Of a DNA stretch of 44,278 bases, positions 8,239 to 18,075 are shown one piece after another. Made by a program: the position numbers and the translations under genes. This DNA comes from Streptomyces sp. SID3212 (GTDB taxonomy: Bacteria; Actinomycetota; Actinomycetes; Streptomycetales; Streptomycetaceae). The DNA lies in assembly GCF_009865405.1 (NCBI RefSeq), contig NZ_WWJY01001138.1, positions 1 through 44,278 of the forward strand, written 5' to 3'. A model generated the notes under the pieces. That model was not told the DNA's origin, did no database searches, and was given only the letters and a program-made list of their open reading frames with translations. How positions within the stretch are numbered: position 1 is the stretch's first letter; every line of letters starts with the position of its first letter.

Positions 8239-9315
8239 ATGAAGCGTCACACCGCGGACCGCTCCCCACTCCGCAGACTTCGTACGACGGGCGCCTCCGC
8301 CTGTGCCGTGGTGCTTGCCGTGGCAGCCCTCGCCGGCTGCAACCGTGAGTCGGACTCCGACAGCGCCGCCGGCGGCGGGAAGGTCGGCATCGACCTGCCG
8401 CGCGCCGACAGCGACTTCTGGAACTCCTACCAGCAGTACATCGACAAGGGGGTCAAGGAGGACGGCATCGACGCCCTCCCGCCGACCAACTCGCAGAACG
8501 ACATCGGCAAGCTCGTCGCCAACGTCCAGGCCTTCACCGACCAGGGCGCCAAGGCCGTCGTCATGGCCCCGCAGGACACCGGCGCGATAGCCGAGACGCT
8601 CCAGACGCTGAGCGACAAGAAGATCCCCGTCGTCAGCGTGGACACCCGCCCCGACAAGGGCGACGTCTACATGGTCGTCCGGGCCGACAACCGGGCGTAC
8701 GGCCAGAAGGCCTGCGAGTACCTGGGCGAGCAGCTCAAGGGCAAGGGCAAGGTCGCGGAGTTCCAGGGCGACCTCTCCTCCATCAACGGCCGTGACCGCT
8801 CCGAGGCGTTCAAGAGCTGCATGACGGAGAAGTTCCCGAACATCCAGGTCTTCGAGCTGGCCACCGAGTGGAAGGGTGACGTGGCCTCGGCCAAGCTCCA
8901 GTCCACCCTCGCCGCCCACCCCGACCTCAACGGCATCTACATGCAGGCCGGCGGTGTCTTCCTCCAGCCGACGCTGGCGCTGCTGGAGCAGAAGAAGCTC
9001 CTCAAGGCCCCCGGCACCCCCGGGCACATCACGATCATCTCCAACGACGGCATCCCCGAGGAACTGGACGCCATCCGCGCGGGCAAGATCGACGCCACCA
9101 TCTCGCAGCCCGCCGACCTCTACGCCAAGTACGCGCTGTACTGGGCGAAGGAGGCCCTGGCCGGTACGACCCCGAAGGCGGGAGCGACCGACCACGACTC
9201 CACGATCATCAAGATCCCCAACGGTTTCGAGGACCAGCTCCCCGCGCCCCTGGTGACCAAGGCGAACGTGGACGACCCGAAGCTCTGGGCCAACCAGCTG
9301 GAGAAGAAGAACTAG
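8239..9315 (+). CDS. Sugar ABC transporter solute-binding lipoprotein (RbsB-like)
   Basis: A 358-residue lipoprotein of the type-1 periplasmic binding fold (ribose/galactose family). The signal peptide ends in a lipobox LAGC with C34 as the lipidated residue. The mature protein shows the expected segments VGIDLPRADSDFWNSYQQ, AVVMAPQDTGAIAETLQ, KIPVVSVDTRPDKG and ISNDGIPEELDAIRAGKIDATISQP. It would capture the sugar or sugar acid outside the membrane and deliver it to the permease encoded two genes later. It follows the SDR gene by 33 bp with an AAGGACGGGACC ribosome-binding region. The cognate substrate is probably L-fucose, L-fuconate or a related 6-deoxy sugar, inferred from the enzymes of the operon. 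Confidence 0.9.
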   Translation: MKRHTADRSPLRRLRTTGASACAVVLAVAALAGCNRESDSDSAAGGGKVGIDLPRADSDFWNSYQQYIDKGVKEDGIDALPPTNSQNDIGKLVANVQAFTDQGAKAVVMAPQDTGAIAETLQTLSDKKIPVVSVDTRPDKGDVYMVVRADNRAYGQKACEYLGEQLKGKGKVAEFQGDLSSINGRDRSEAFKSCMTEKFPNIQVFELATEWKGDVASAKLQSTLAAHPDLNGIYMQAGGVFLQPTLALLEQKKLLKAPGTPGHITIISNDGIPEELDAIRAGKIDATISQPADLYAKYALYWAKEALAGTTPKAGATDHDSTIIKIPNGFEDQLPAPLVTKANVDDPKLWANQLEKKN

Positions 9316-9317
9316 CC

Positions 9318-10858
<1,541 letters not shown>

Positions 10859-10862
<4 letters not shown>

Positions 10863-11887
10863 CCGACACGATCAGTCCGCCGACGGTGGACACCGCGAAG
10901 GGCGCCGGGCCGGCGAGCCGGCTCAAGCTCATCCGGTGGAGCGACTTCTCGCTCGTACCGGTGATCCTGGTGCTGATGGTGATCGGCTTCATCGTCTCGC
11001 CGGTCTTCCTCACCTCCAACAACCTGATCAGCGTCGTCCAGCAGTCCTCCGAGCTGAGCCTGCTCGTGCTCGGCCAGGCGCTGATCCTGATCTGCGGCCG
11101 GATGGACCTGTCCCTGGAGTCGACGATCGGCATCGCGCCGGTCGTGGCCATGTGGCTGATCCTGCCCACGGAGGGCGGCCGGTTCAACGGGCTCGGTGTG
11201 CTGCCGTCCTGGAGCGCCATCCCCCTCTGCCTGCTGGTCGGCCTGATCATCGGGGGCATCAACGGCTTCCTGATGCTCAAGCTGCGGGTCAACGGCTTCA
11301 TCGCCACCCTCGGCATGCTCACCATGCTCCGCGGTCTCCACATCGGCATCACCGAGGGCAAGTCGATCACCGACGTCCCGGAGTCCTTCCGGTACCTCGG
11401 CAAGACCGACTGGCTGGGCGCCCCGGCCGCCGTCTGGATCTGCCTGGCGCTCTTCGCGATCGGCGGGGCGGCGCTCGCCTGGCTCAAGCACGGGCGTTCG
11501 CTGTACGCCATCGGCGGCAACCCGGAGGCGGCCCGCGCGGCCGGGATCCGGGTCGACCGGATCACCTGGATCGTGCTGGCGATCGGCGGCCTGCTGGCCG
11601 CCTTCGCGGGCATCCTCTACACCGGCCACTACGGCTCGGTCGCGGCCACCCAGGGCAACGGCTGGATCTTCCAGGTCTTCGCGGCGGCGGTCATCGGAGG
11701 CATCAGCCTCAAGGGCGGGCGCGGCACGCTGTTCGGCGCGCTCACCGGCGTGCTGACGCTCCAGCTGGTCGTGAACGTGATGACCCTCGGGGGCGTACCG
11801 GCCCTCTGGAACCAGTTCCTCAACGGCGCGATCATCATCGTCGCGCTGGTCATCTCGCGCTTCGCGAGCGGCGAGAAGCAGGACTAG
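10859..11887 (+). CDS. Sugar ABC transporter permease (RbsC-like)
   Basis: A 342-residue integral membrane permease of the branched-chain amino acid/ribose (BPD_transp_2) type with roughly 8-10 hydrophobic segments. Characteristic motifs are LVLGQALILICGRMDLSLES, INGFLMLKLRVNGFIATLGMLTMLRGL, YAIGGNPEAARAAGI and VIGGISLKGGRGTLFGA. It would form the membrane channel as a dimer energised by the upstream ATPase. The ATG overlaps the ATPase stop (ATGA), which marks the last gene of a five-gene operon. A strong hairpin at 11907-11946 follows. Confidence 0.92.
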
Positions 11888-11906
11888 TCACACCCCGCGA
11901 CGCCGG

Positions 11907-11946
11907 ACGGGCGCCGGAGAAGCCACACGGCTTCTCCGGCGCCCGT
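11907..11946. terminator. Perfect 18-bp terminator hairpin
   Basis: Arms 11907-11924 and 11929-11946 pair without mismatch around a 4-nt ACAC loop. It lies between the convergent permease and GntR regulator genes and can serve both strands. Confidence 0.9.
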
Positions 11947-11980
11947 ACCCGTTTCCGCGCGAGGGGCGCCCGCGGTGACG

Positions 11981-12652
11981 TCACAGCGTCGACCGCAGCC
12001 ACATCTCCACACTCGCCACATGCACGGTCGCCCACGAGCGCGCCGCCTCCGCGTCCCGGTCCCGCAGCGCCGCCAGGATCGCCCGGTGCTCGTGCAGGGT
12101 GCGGCTGACGGCGTCCTCCTGGGTCAGCCCGCGCCAGACCCGCGCCCGGGTGGTCGGCCCCGAGAGCCCGTCCAGCAGCGAGCAGAGCACCGAGTTGCCC
12201 GAGAACTGCACGATGCCCCGGTGGAACTCCAGGTCCGACGCGACCAGCTCCTCCACCGAGGGATCGGCCCCCAAGGCGTCCAACCGGGCGTCCATCGCGT
12301 CCAGTTCGGCGTCGGTGATCCGCGCGCACGCCATGGCGGTGGCGGCCGGCTCCAGGATGCGCCGTACCGCGAGGAACTCCAGCACGGTGTCGTCGCGGTG
12401 GAAGTCCACCACAAAGCTCAGCGCCTCCAGCAGCAGCTGGGGATCCAGGCTGGTGACGTACGTGCCGTCGCCCTGCCGTACGTCGAGAATGCGGATGAGC
12501 GACAGCGCGCGGACCGCCTCCCGCAGGGAGTTGCGGGACAGCCCCAGCTCGGCGGCGAGTTCGCTCTCCTTGGGGAGACGGTCGCCGGGGCGCAGCGCGC
12601 CCGAGACGATCATTCCCTTGATCTTCTCGATGGCCTCGTCGGTGACAGCCAT
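11981..12652 (-). CDS. FadR-subfamily GntR transcriptional regulator
   Basis: A 223-residue regulator. The N-terminal winged helix-turn-helix is clear (GALRPGDRLPKESELAAELGLSRNSLREAVRAL, then VRQGDGTYV). The C-terminal all-helical FCD ligand domain follows, with metal/ligand residues in ASDLEFHRGIV and LHEHRAILAAL. GGAGG lies 6-10 bp before the ATG. Immediately upstream is the 15-bp palindrome ATACATCCGATGTAT (12664-12678), so autoregulation is likely. The same sequence precedes the fuconate dehydratase gene 6 kb away. It is therefore the probable repressor of the fuconate/ABC operon, with the sugar acid or a downstream intermediate as effector. Confidence 0.9.
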   Translation of the reverse strand: MAVTDEAIEKIKGMIVSGALRPGDRLPKESELAAELGLSRNSLREAVRALSLIRILDVRQGDGTYVTSLDPQLLLEALSFVVDFHRDDTVLEFLAVRRILEPAATAMACARITDAELDAMDARLDALGADPSVEELVASDLEFHRGIVQFSGNSVLCSLLDGLSGPTTRARVWRGLTQEDAVSRTLHEHRAILAALRDRDAEAARSWATVHVASVEMWLRSTL

Positions 12653-12663
12653 GGGCGACCTCC

Positions 12664-12678
12664 ATACATCCGATGTAT
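12664..12678 (-). promoter_or_regulatory. GntR operator palindrome
   Basis: A perfect palindrome (7-bp arms around one central base) lies directly before the ribosome-binding site of the FadR-type gene. It shares 12 of 15 bases with the site at 6064-6078 before the catabolic operon. Confidence 0.75.
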
Positions 12679-12710
12679 CGACCTCCCATTATGCGCCGGG
12701 AAACACCGGA

Positions 12711-12740
12711 GAGGGGCGCTCCGGGAAAGGAGCGCCCCTC
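12711..12740 (-). terminator. Terminator hairpin after glpD
   Basis: A perfect 12-bp stem (12711-12722 with 12729-12740) and a 6-nt GGGAAA loop. It ends the reverse-strand glpFKD transcript before the GntR gene. Confidence 0.85.
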
Positions 12741-12779
12741 GACACGTGCCCGCGGTCCGCCGCGGAGAGGTGCCCGCCG

Positions 12780-14393
12780 TCAGTTCCGCTCGGCGAGGAT
12801 CGCCTCGACCCGGGCCCGGATCCCGTCCGTCGCCAGTCCTCGGATCGTCAGGGTCGTACGGCGCCGCAGGACGTCGTCGGCCGTCTCGGCCCACTCGTGG
12901 TCACGGGCGTAGACGACCTGCGCCCAGATCTCGGGCGCGTCCGGGTGGATCCGCTCGCCCAGCTCCGCGTGCTCGTTGGCGAGCCGGACGATGTCGAACG
13001 CCAGCGTGCCGTAGTGGGTGGCCAGGTGGTGGGCGGTGTCTGGCGCCATCGACGGTCCGGTACCGCCCCCGTCGATCATCAGCCGGTGCGCCACCGCGTG
13101 CGGGTTGGCGAGCCCCGGCAGCGGAGCCTTCTTCGGCAGGTCCGAGATCGGCTCCATGTTGTCGCTGAGCGGGTGCCCCGGCAGCTCCGCCAGCTTGTTG
13201 ACCACCATGCGGCCGATGTGCCGGAAGGTCGTCCACTTGCCGCCCGCCACCGACAGCATGCCGCCGCTGCCCTCGGTCACGACCGTCTCGCGCTTGGCCG
13301 TGGAGGTGTCGCCGGGGCCGCCGGGCAGCACCCGCAGACCCGCGTACGAGTACGTGATCAGGTCCCGGGAGAGCTGCTGGTCCCGTACGGACAGCGACGC
13401 CTCGTCCAGGATCTGGTGGATGTCCTTGTCGTTGACGGCGAGGTCGGCGGGGTCGCCCACGTACTCCTCGTCCGTCGTCCCGAGCACCAGCATGTCCTCC
13501 CAGGGGAGGGCGAAGGTGATGCGGTACTTGTCGATGGGGGTGGCGAGCGCCGCGTTCCACGGCGCGGTGCGCCGCAGGACCAGGTGCGCGCCCTTGGAGA
13601 GGCGGATGGACGGCTCCGAGGCCGCGTCCTCCATGGTCCGCAGCCGGTCCACCCACGGCCCGGTGGCGTTGAGCACCAGCCGGGCGTCGACCCCGAACTC
13701 ACTGCCGTCCAGGGCGTCCTTGAGGTCCGCGCCGGTCACCCGGCCGCCGGTGAAGCGCAGTCCGGTGACCTCGGCGTGGTTGAGGACGGTGGCGCCCGAG
13801 TCGACGGCCGCGCGGACCGTCATCAGCGCCATCCGCGCGTCGTTCATCTGGTCGTCGCCGTACACGGCCACGGCCTTGAGGTTGTCCGTACGCAACTCGG
13901 GCACGGCGCGCCGCGCCTTGGCCGGGCTGATCACGTGGCCCACGCCGTCGCCGAACGCGGAGAGCGCGGAGTACGCGAAGACACCCGCGCCCAGCTTGGT
14001 GGCGCCGTGCGGTCCGCCCTTGTAGACGGGCAGGTAGAAGGTGAGCGGGTTGGCCAGGTGCGGTGCCACCTGGCGGGAGACCGCACGCCGCTCGAAGTGG
14101 TTCTCCGCGACCAGCTTCACCGCGCCGGTCTGGAGGTAGCGCAGTCCGCCGTGGAGCAGCTTGGAGGAGGCGGACGAGGTGGCGCCGGCGAAGTCGCCGC
14201 CGTCCACCAGAGCCACCCGCAGCCCCGACTGGGAGGCGTGCCAGGCGGTGGAGATGCCCAGGATGCCGCCGCCGATCACCAGGAGGTCGTACGTCGCCGT
14301 GGAAAGCTGTTCCCGGGTCTGGGCGCGGCTCGGCAGGGTTCCGCCGGCCGGGTGCGTCCCCAGTGCGGGGGCGCTCTGGAGGGTGGTGCTCAT
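12780..14393 (-). CDS. glpD: Glycerol-3-phosphate dehydrogenase (FAD-dependent)
   Basis: A 537-residue membrane-associated flavoenzyme that oxidises sn-glycerol-3-phosphate to dihydroxyacetone phosphate and passes electrons to the quinone pool. The FAD-binding GGGILG motif and its neighbours (DLLVIGGGILGISTAWHAS, then ALVDGGDFAGATSS) are near residues 37-73. The SSASSKLLHGGLRYL segment is a hallmark of GlpD. The C-terminal domain begins around residue 400 and includes EHAELGERIHPDAPEIWAQV. The N-terminus is about 30 residues longer than the core domain and looks disordered. It is the third gene of the glpF-glpK-glpD operon, 79 bp after glpK. Confidence 0.95.
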   Translation of the reverse strand: MSTTLQSAPALGTHPAGGTLPSRAQTREQLSTATYDLLVIGGGILGISTAWHASQSGLRVALVDGGDFAGATSSASSKLLHGGLRYLQTGAVKLVAENHFERRAVSRQVAPHLANPLTFYLPVYKGGPHGATKLGAGVFAYSALSAFGDGVGHVISPAKARRAVPELRTDNLKAVAVYGDDQMNDARMALMTVRAAVDSGATVLNHAEVTGLRFTGGRVTGADLKDALDGSEFGVDARLVLNATGPWVDRLRTMEDAASEPSIRLSKGAHLVLRRTAPWNAALATPIDKYRITFALPWEDMLVLGTTDEEYVGDPADLAVNDKDIHQILDEASLSVRDQQLSRDLITYSYAGLRVLPGGPGDTSTAKRETVVTEGSGGMLSVAGGKWTTFRHIGRMVVNKLAELPGHPLSDNMEPISDLPKKAPLPGLANPHAVAHRLMIDGGGTGPSMAPDTAHHLATHYGTLAFDIVRLANEHAELGERIHPDAPEIWAQVVYARDHEWAETADDVLRRRTTLTIRGLATDGIRARVEAILAERN

Positions 14394-14472
14394 CGTTGAC
14401 TCCTCGTCAGCTCGTCCGGGCTCGGCGGCCGGTGTGCGTCGTCGGCTGTCGTCCGCCGTCGTCCGCTGTCTG

Positions 14473-16020
14473 TCAGCTGTCTTCTTCTTCGAGCCAGCCC
14501 ATGGTCCTGTCGACCGCCTTGAGCCAGCTCTTGTACTCGCGATCGCGGGTGTCCGCGTCCATCTGGGGCGTCCACTCGGCGGCCCTGCGCCAGTTGGCCT
14601 TGAGGGCGTCGGTGTCGGGCCAGAAGCCGACGGCGAGCCCGGCCGCGTAGGCGGCGCCGAGCGCGGTCGTCTCGGCGACCATCGGGCGCACCACGGGGGC
14701 GTCGAGGACGTCGGCGAGCGTCTGCATCAGCAGGTTGTTGGCGGTCATGCCGCCGTCGACCTTGAGGGTCGTCAGCTCGACGCCCGAGTCCTTGGTCATG
14801 GCGTCGCTGATCTCGCGGGTCTGCCAGGCGGTCGCCTCCAGCACCGCGCGGGCGATGTGGGCCTTGGTGACGTAGCCGGTCAGGCCTGCGATGACCCCGC
14901 GGGCGTCCGCGCGCCAGTGCGGGGCGAAGAGCCCGGAGAAGGCGGGCACGAAGTACACCCCGCCGTTGTCCTCGACGGAGGAGGCCAGGGTCTCGATCTC
15001 GGGCGCCGACTTGATGAGGCCCATCTGGTCGCGCATCCACTGCACCAGCGAACCGGTGACGGCGATCGCGCCTTCCAGGGCGTACACGGCCGGCTGGTCG
15101 CCGATGCGGTAGCCGACGGTCGTCAGCAGGCCGGAGTAGGAGTTGATCGGCTTGTGGGCGGTGTTCATCAGCATGAACGTGCCGGTGCCGTACGTGGACT
15201 TGGCCTCGCCCTCCTCGAAGCAGGTCTGGCCGAACAGCGCCGCCTGCTGGTCGCCGAGCGCCGAGGCCACCGGGATGCCGTCGAGGGCGCCGCCCTTGGC
15301 CTTCCCGTACACCTCCGCGGAGGAGCGGATCTCGGGCAGCATCTCGATGGGCACGCCGATGGAGGTACAGAGCTTTGGATCCCACTGGAGGGTGGTGAGG
15401 CTCATCAGCATCGTCCTGGAGGCGTTGGTGACGTCCGTGACGTGCACGCCGCCGTTCACCCCGCCGGTGAGGTTCCAGATGACCCAGGAGTCCATGGTGC
15501 CGAAGAGGATGTCGCCGCGCTCGGCGCGCTCGCGCAGGCCCTCGACGTTGTCGAGCAGCCAGCGGGCCTTCGGTCCCGCGAAGTAGGTCGCGAGGGGCAG
15601 GCCGGTCTCGCGGCGGAAGCGGTCCTGGCCGACGTTGCGGCCGAGTTCGCGGACGAGGGCGCCGGTACGGGTGTCCTGCCAGACGATCGCGTTGTGGACG
15701 GGCTCACCGGTGTTCTTGTCCCAGAGCATGGTGGTCTCGCGCTGGTTGGTGATGCCGATCGCCAGGACGTCCTTCTTGGTGATGCCCGCCTTCTGGATGG
15801 CGTTCGCCACGACTTCCTGGACGTTGGCCCAGATCTCGGTGGCGTTGTGCTCCACCCAGCCGGGCTTGGGGAAGATCTGTTCGTGCTCCTTCTGGTCGAC
15901 GGCGACGATGCGTCCGTCGACGTCGAAGACGATGCAGCGGCTGGACGTGGTGCCCTGGTCGATGGCCGCGATGAACGGGCCGGTGCCGTGGGAGGAAGTC
16001 CCGGTGGTTGCGTCACTCAC
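14473..16020 (-). CDS. glpK: Glycerol kinase
   Basis: A 515-residue FGGY-family kinase that phosphorylates glycerol to sn-glycerol-3-phosphate with ATP. The N-terminal phosphate-binding [16 protein letters not shown], the substrate-site [13 protein letters not shown] and QDTRT segments, the [15 protein letters not shown]-like block ([20 protein letters not shown]) and the C-terminal [19 protein letters not shown] are all present. The length is normal. The GTG start at 16020 has AGGAGCG 6 bp upstream. It is placed between glpF (43 bp upstream) and glpD, so imported glycerol is trapped and oxidised by adjacent gene products. The IclR-type regulator encoded at 17080-17844 is the probable repressor. 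Confidence 0.96.
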   Translation of the reverse strand: MSDATTGTSSHGTGPFIAAIDQGTTSSRCIVFDVDGRIVAVDQKEHEQIFPKPGWVEHNATEIWANVQEVVANAIQKAGITKKDVLAIGITNQRETTMLWDKNTGEPVHNAIVWQDTRTGALVRELGRNVGQDRFRRETGLPLATYFAGPKARWLLDNVEGLRERAERGDILFGTMDSWVIWNLTGGVNGGVHVTDVTNASRTMLMSLTTLQWDPKLCTSIGVPIEMLPEIRSSAEVYGKAKGGALDGIPVASALGDQQAALFGQTCFEEGEAKSTYGTGTFMLMNTAHKPINSYSGLLTTVGYRIGDQPAVYALEGAIAVTGSLVQWMRDQMGLIKSAPEIETLASSVEDNGGVYFVPAFSGLFAPHWRADARGVIAGLTGYVTKAHIARAVLEATAWQTREISDAMTKDSGVELTTLKVDGGMTANNLLMQTLADVLDAPVVRPMVAETTALGAAYAAGLAVGFWPDTDALKANWRRAAEWTPQMDADTRDREYKSWLKAVDRTMGWLEEEDS

Positions 16021-16063
16021 GGTATCGCTCCTGCTCTGTGCGAAGGGATGGAGAGGCTCAGGC

Positions 16064-16855
16064 TCAGGCGAGGACCCAGTTGTAGAAACCGCCGGCCGCG
16101 GCGCCGCCGATGAGCGGTGCCACCACCGGTATCCAGGCGTAGCTCCAGTCGGAGCCGCCCTTGTTGGGCAGCGGCAGGAGCGCGTGGACGATACGGGGGC
16201 CCAGATCGCGGGCCGGGTTGATCGCGTACCCCGTGGGGCCGCCGAGCGACAGCCCGATCCCCACCACGACCAGCGCCGTGACCAGCACGCCGATGGTGCC
16301 GAGGCCGTTGCCCTCGTTGTTGAGCCCCTGGGTGAGGATCGCGATGACCAGGACGAACGTGGCGATGATCTCGGTCAGTACGTTCTGGAGGACGTTCCTG
16401 ACCTCGGGCCCGGTGGAGAAGATCCCGAGGACGGGACCGGCCTGGGGGGCCGTCTCCTGATCGACCAGCCCCTCCGTCGCGGGCTGGGCCGCGAGGATCT
16501 CCGGGTCGGTGAGATGGGCCGTGAACTGACCCATGTAGGTGACCCAGACCAGGAACGCGCCGATGATCGCCCCCAGCAGCTGGGAGCCGAGGTAGAGCGG
16601 TACGTCGCCCCACTTCGTACCGCCCTCGATCGCCAGACCGAGGGTGACCGCCGGATTGAGCTGTGCGCCGGAGACACCCGCGGACAGGTAAGCGCCGGTC
16701 AGTACGGCGAAGCCCCAGCCGAAGCTGATGGCGAGCCAGCCCGCGTCGCGGGCCTTCGAGCGCTTGAGCACCACGGCGGCGACAACGCCGCCGCCGAGCA
16801 GGATCAGGATGGCGGTACCTGTGGTCTCGCCTATGAAGATGTCAAAGTCGGACAC
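16064..16855 (-). CDS. glpF: Glycerol facilitator (MIP/aquaglyceroporin)
   Basis: A 263-residue channel of the major intrinsic protein family with six membrane segments and two NPA half-helices: N67-P-A in [10 protein letters not shown], and N213-P-A-R in AINPARDLG. The Asp after the second NPAR favours glycerol passage over strict water channels. A long loop (about residues 105-150) joins the two halves. The GTG start at 16855 is chosen because AAGGAG precedes it by 8 bp. First gene of glpFKD. A TAGTGT -10-like hexamer (reverse strand, 16951-16956) and the dyad at 16976-16992 lie upstream. Confidence 0.94.
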   Translation of the reverse strand: MSDFDIFIGETTGTAILILLGGGVVAAVVLKRSKARDAGWLAISFGWGFAVLTGAYLSAGVSGAQLNPAVTLGLAIEGGTKWGDVPLYLGSQLLGAIIGAFLVWVTYMGQFTAHLTDPEILAAQPATEGLVDQETAPQAGPVLGIFSTGPEVRNVLQNVLTEIIATFVLVIAILTQGLNNEGNGLGTIGVLVTALVVVGIGLSLGGPTGYAINPARDLGPRIVHALLPLPNKGGSDWSYAWIPVVAPLIGGAAAGGFYNWVLA

Positions 16856-16975
16856 CCGAGACTCCTTCGTCCAGGGGGACGCGGACCTCCGGCACACGCC
16901 AGGGGCCCGCACCCTCACACGAGAGCGTTGCCGGCCACTGGCGCTGTCCCACACTAACTCGCATTACCGGTAAGT

Positions 16976-16992
16976 GTTCGACAATGCCGACC
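16976..16992 (-). promoter_or_regulatory. Candidate GylR operator upstream of glpF
   Basis: GTTCGACAATGC at 16976-16987 is repeated exactly at 17883-17894 before gylR. Extended to 17 bp, each site is an imperfect palindrome (6 of 8 arm positions) with the same centre. This is the expected pattern for an IclR-family regulator that controls itself and the neighbouring operon. Confidence 0.75.
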
Positions 16993-17079
16993 GCTGAACG
17001 GCAGTTTTCTCCTGTGTCCAACATGCAGTCAAGGGTCCGGGAACCGAAACCTCGTACTACTCATGATCCGCCATACCGC

Positions 17080-17844
17080 TCAAAAGCGCCCGGCGCCGAT
17101 GTCCCGGGAGACCGAACGGGCGCACTCGCGGACCGCCGCCACCAGCTCGGGACGTACCTCTCCGTCCTTGCAGACACGTTCGACCGCACCGGTGATGGCT
17201 ATGGCTCCGACCGGCATCTTCCTGCGGTCGTGGATGGGCGCGGCCACCGCCGCGACGCCCTCCCAGGTCTCCTCGACGTCCACCGCCCACCCCCGCGCGC
17301 GGGTCAGATCGAGGATCTCCTCGAACTCCGCCGCACCGGTGACGGTCCGGGGTGTGAGCGCCGTACGCTCCCCCTCCATCACCTCGTGATGGGCCACCGG
17401 GTCGTACGCCGACAGCACCTTGCCCAGCGCCGTCGAGTGCAGCGGCTGCATGGCCCCCACCTCCAGGACCTGCCTGCTGTCGTCCGGCCGGAAGACGTGG
17501 TGGACGATCAGCACGCCCTGCTGGTGGACCACCCCCAGATGCACGCTCTCCCCGCTGGACCGCGCCAGGTCGTCCGTCCAGACCAGAGCCCGGGACCGCA
17601 GCTCGTGCACGTCCAGATAGCTGTTCCCCAGACGGAGCAGCTCCGCCCCCAGCTGGTAGCGGCCCGAGGCCGGCTCCTGCTCGACGAAGCCCTCCGCCTG
17701 GAGGGTGCGCAGGATGCCGTGCGCCGTGCCCTTCGCCAGCCCGACGGAAGCGGCGATGTCCGAGAGGCCGAGCCGCCGCTCGCCGCCCGCCAGCAGGCGC
17801 AGCATGGCCGCCGCCCGTTCCAGCGACTGGATGTTCTTCGCCAT
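17080..17844 (-). CDS. gylR: IclR-family glycerol operon regulator GylR
   Basis: A 254-residue IclR-type regulator, the length known for Streptomyces GylR. The winged HTH is at about residues 5-65 (SLERAAAMLRLLAGG, LGLSDIAASVGLAKGTAHGILRTLQAEGFVEQ). The effector domain follows, with typical IclR signatures MQPLHSTALGKVLSAY and GWAVDVEETWEGVAAVAAPIHD. GGGAGG precedes the ATG. It is transcribed towards glpFKD, which starts 224 bp downstream on the same strand. Both genes have the same dyad upstream, which supports repression released by glycerol or glycerol-3-phosphate, as established for gylR in S. coelicolor. Upstream and divergent is metH. Confidence 0.94.
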   Translation of the reverse strand: MAKNIQSLERAAAMLRLLAGGERRLGLSDIAASVGLAKGTAHGILRTLQAEGFVEQEPASGRYQLGAELLRLGNSYLDVHELRSRALVWTDDLARSSGESVHLGVVHQQGVLIVHHVFRPDDSRQVLEVGAMQPLHSTALGKVLSAYDPVAHHEVMEGERTALTPRTVTGAAEFEEILDLTRARGWAVDVEETWEGVAAVAAPIHDRRKMPVGAIAITGAVERVCKDGEVRPELVAAVRECARSVSRDIGAGRF

Positions 17845-17882
17845 CGGCCGGACCTCCCGTACGTGCGCTTTCCCTACACACA

Positions 17883-17899
17883 GTTCGACAATGCGGAAC
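17883..17899 (-). promoter_or_regulatory. Candidate GylR operator upstream of gylR
   Basis: A 17-bp imperfect dyad (GTTCGACAATGCGGAAC) lies 39 bp before the gylR start codon. It overlaps a TAGTGT -10-like hexamer read on the reverse strand (17898-17903), a position suited to autorepression. It shares 12 consecutive bases with the site before glpF. Confidence 0.75.
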
Positions 17900-18075
17900 A
17901 CTATCGGCCGATGCCGACCTTTTGTCAGCGCGGACACGACACGCCGACACGGGCCCACCGCCCGTCCGGCGGCCGGAATGGCACCCCGTTCCCGCACCCG
18001 CCCGGCTACGCTGGCCGGGTGCGCCGTCTCCAGACGCCGCAAAGCCGACAGCCGTCGCAACCCGGGAGTACCTTC

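Noticed and set aside
17845-18075. Cobalamin or S-adenosylhomocysteine riboswitch before metH
   Set aside because: The spacer lacks the B12-box and SAH-riboswitch core sequences I know, and the room left after the gylR promoter is small.
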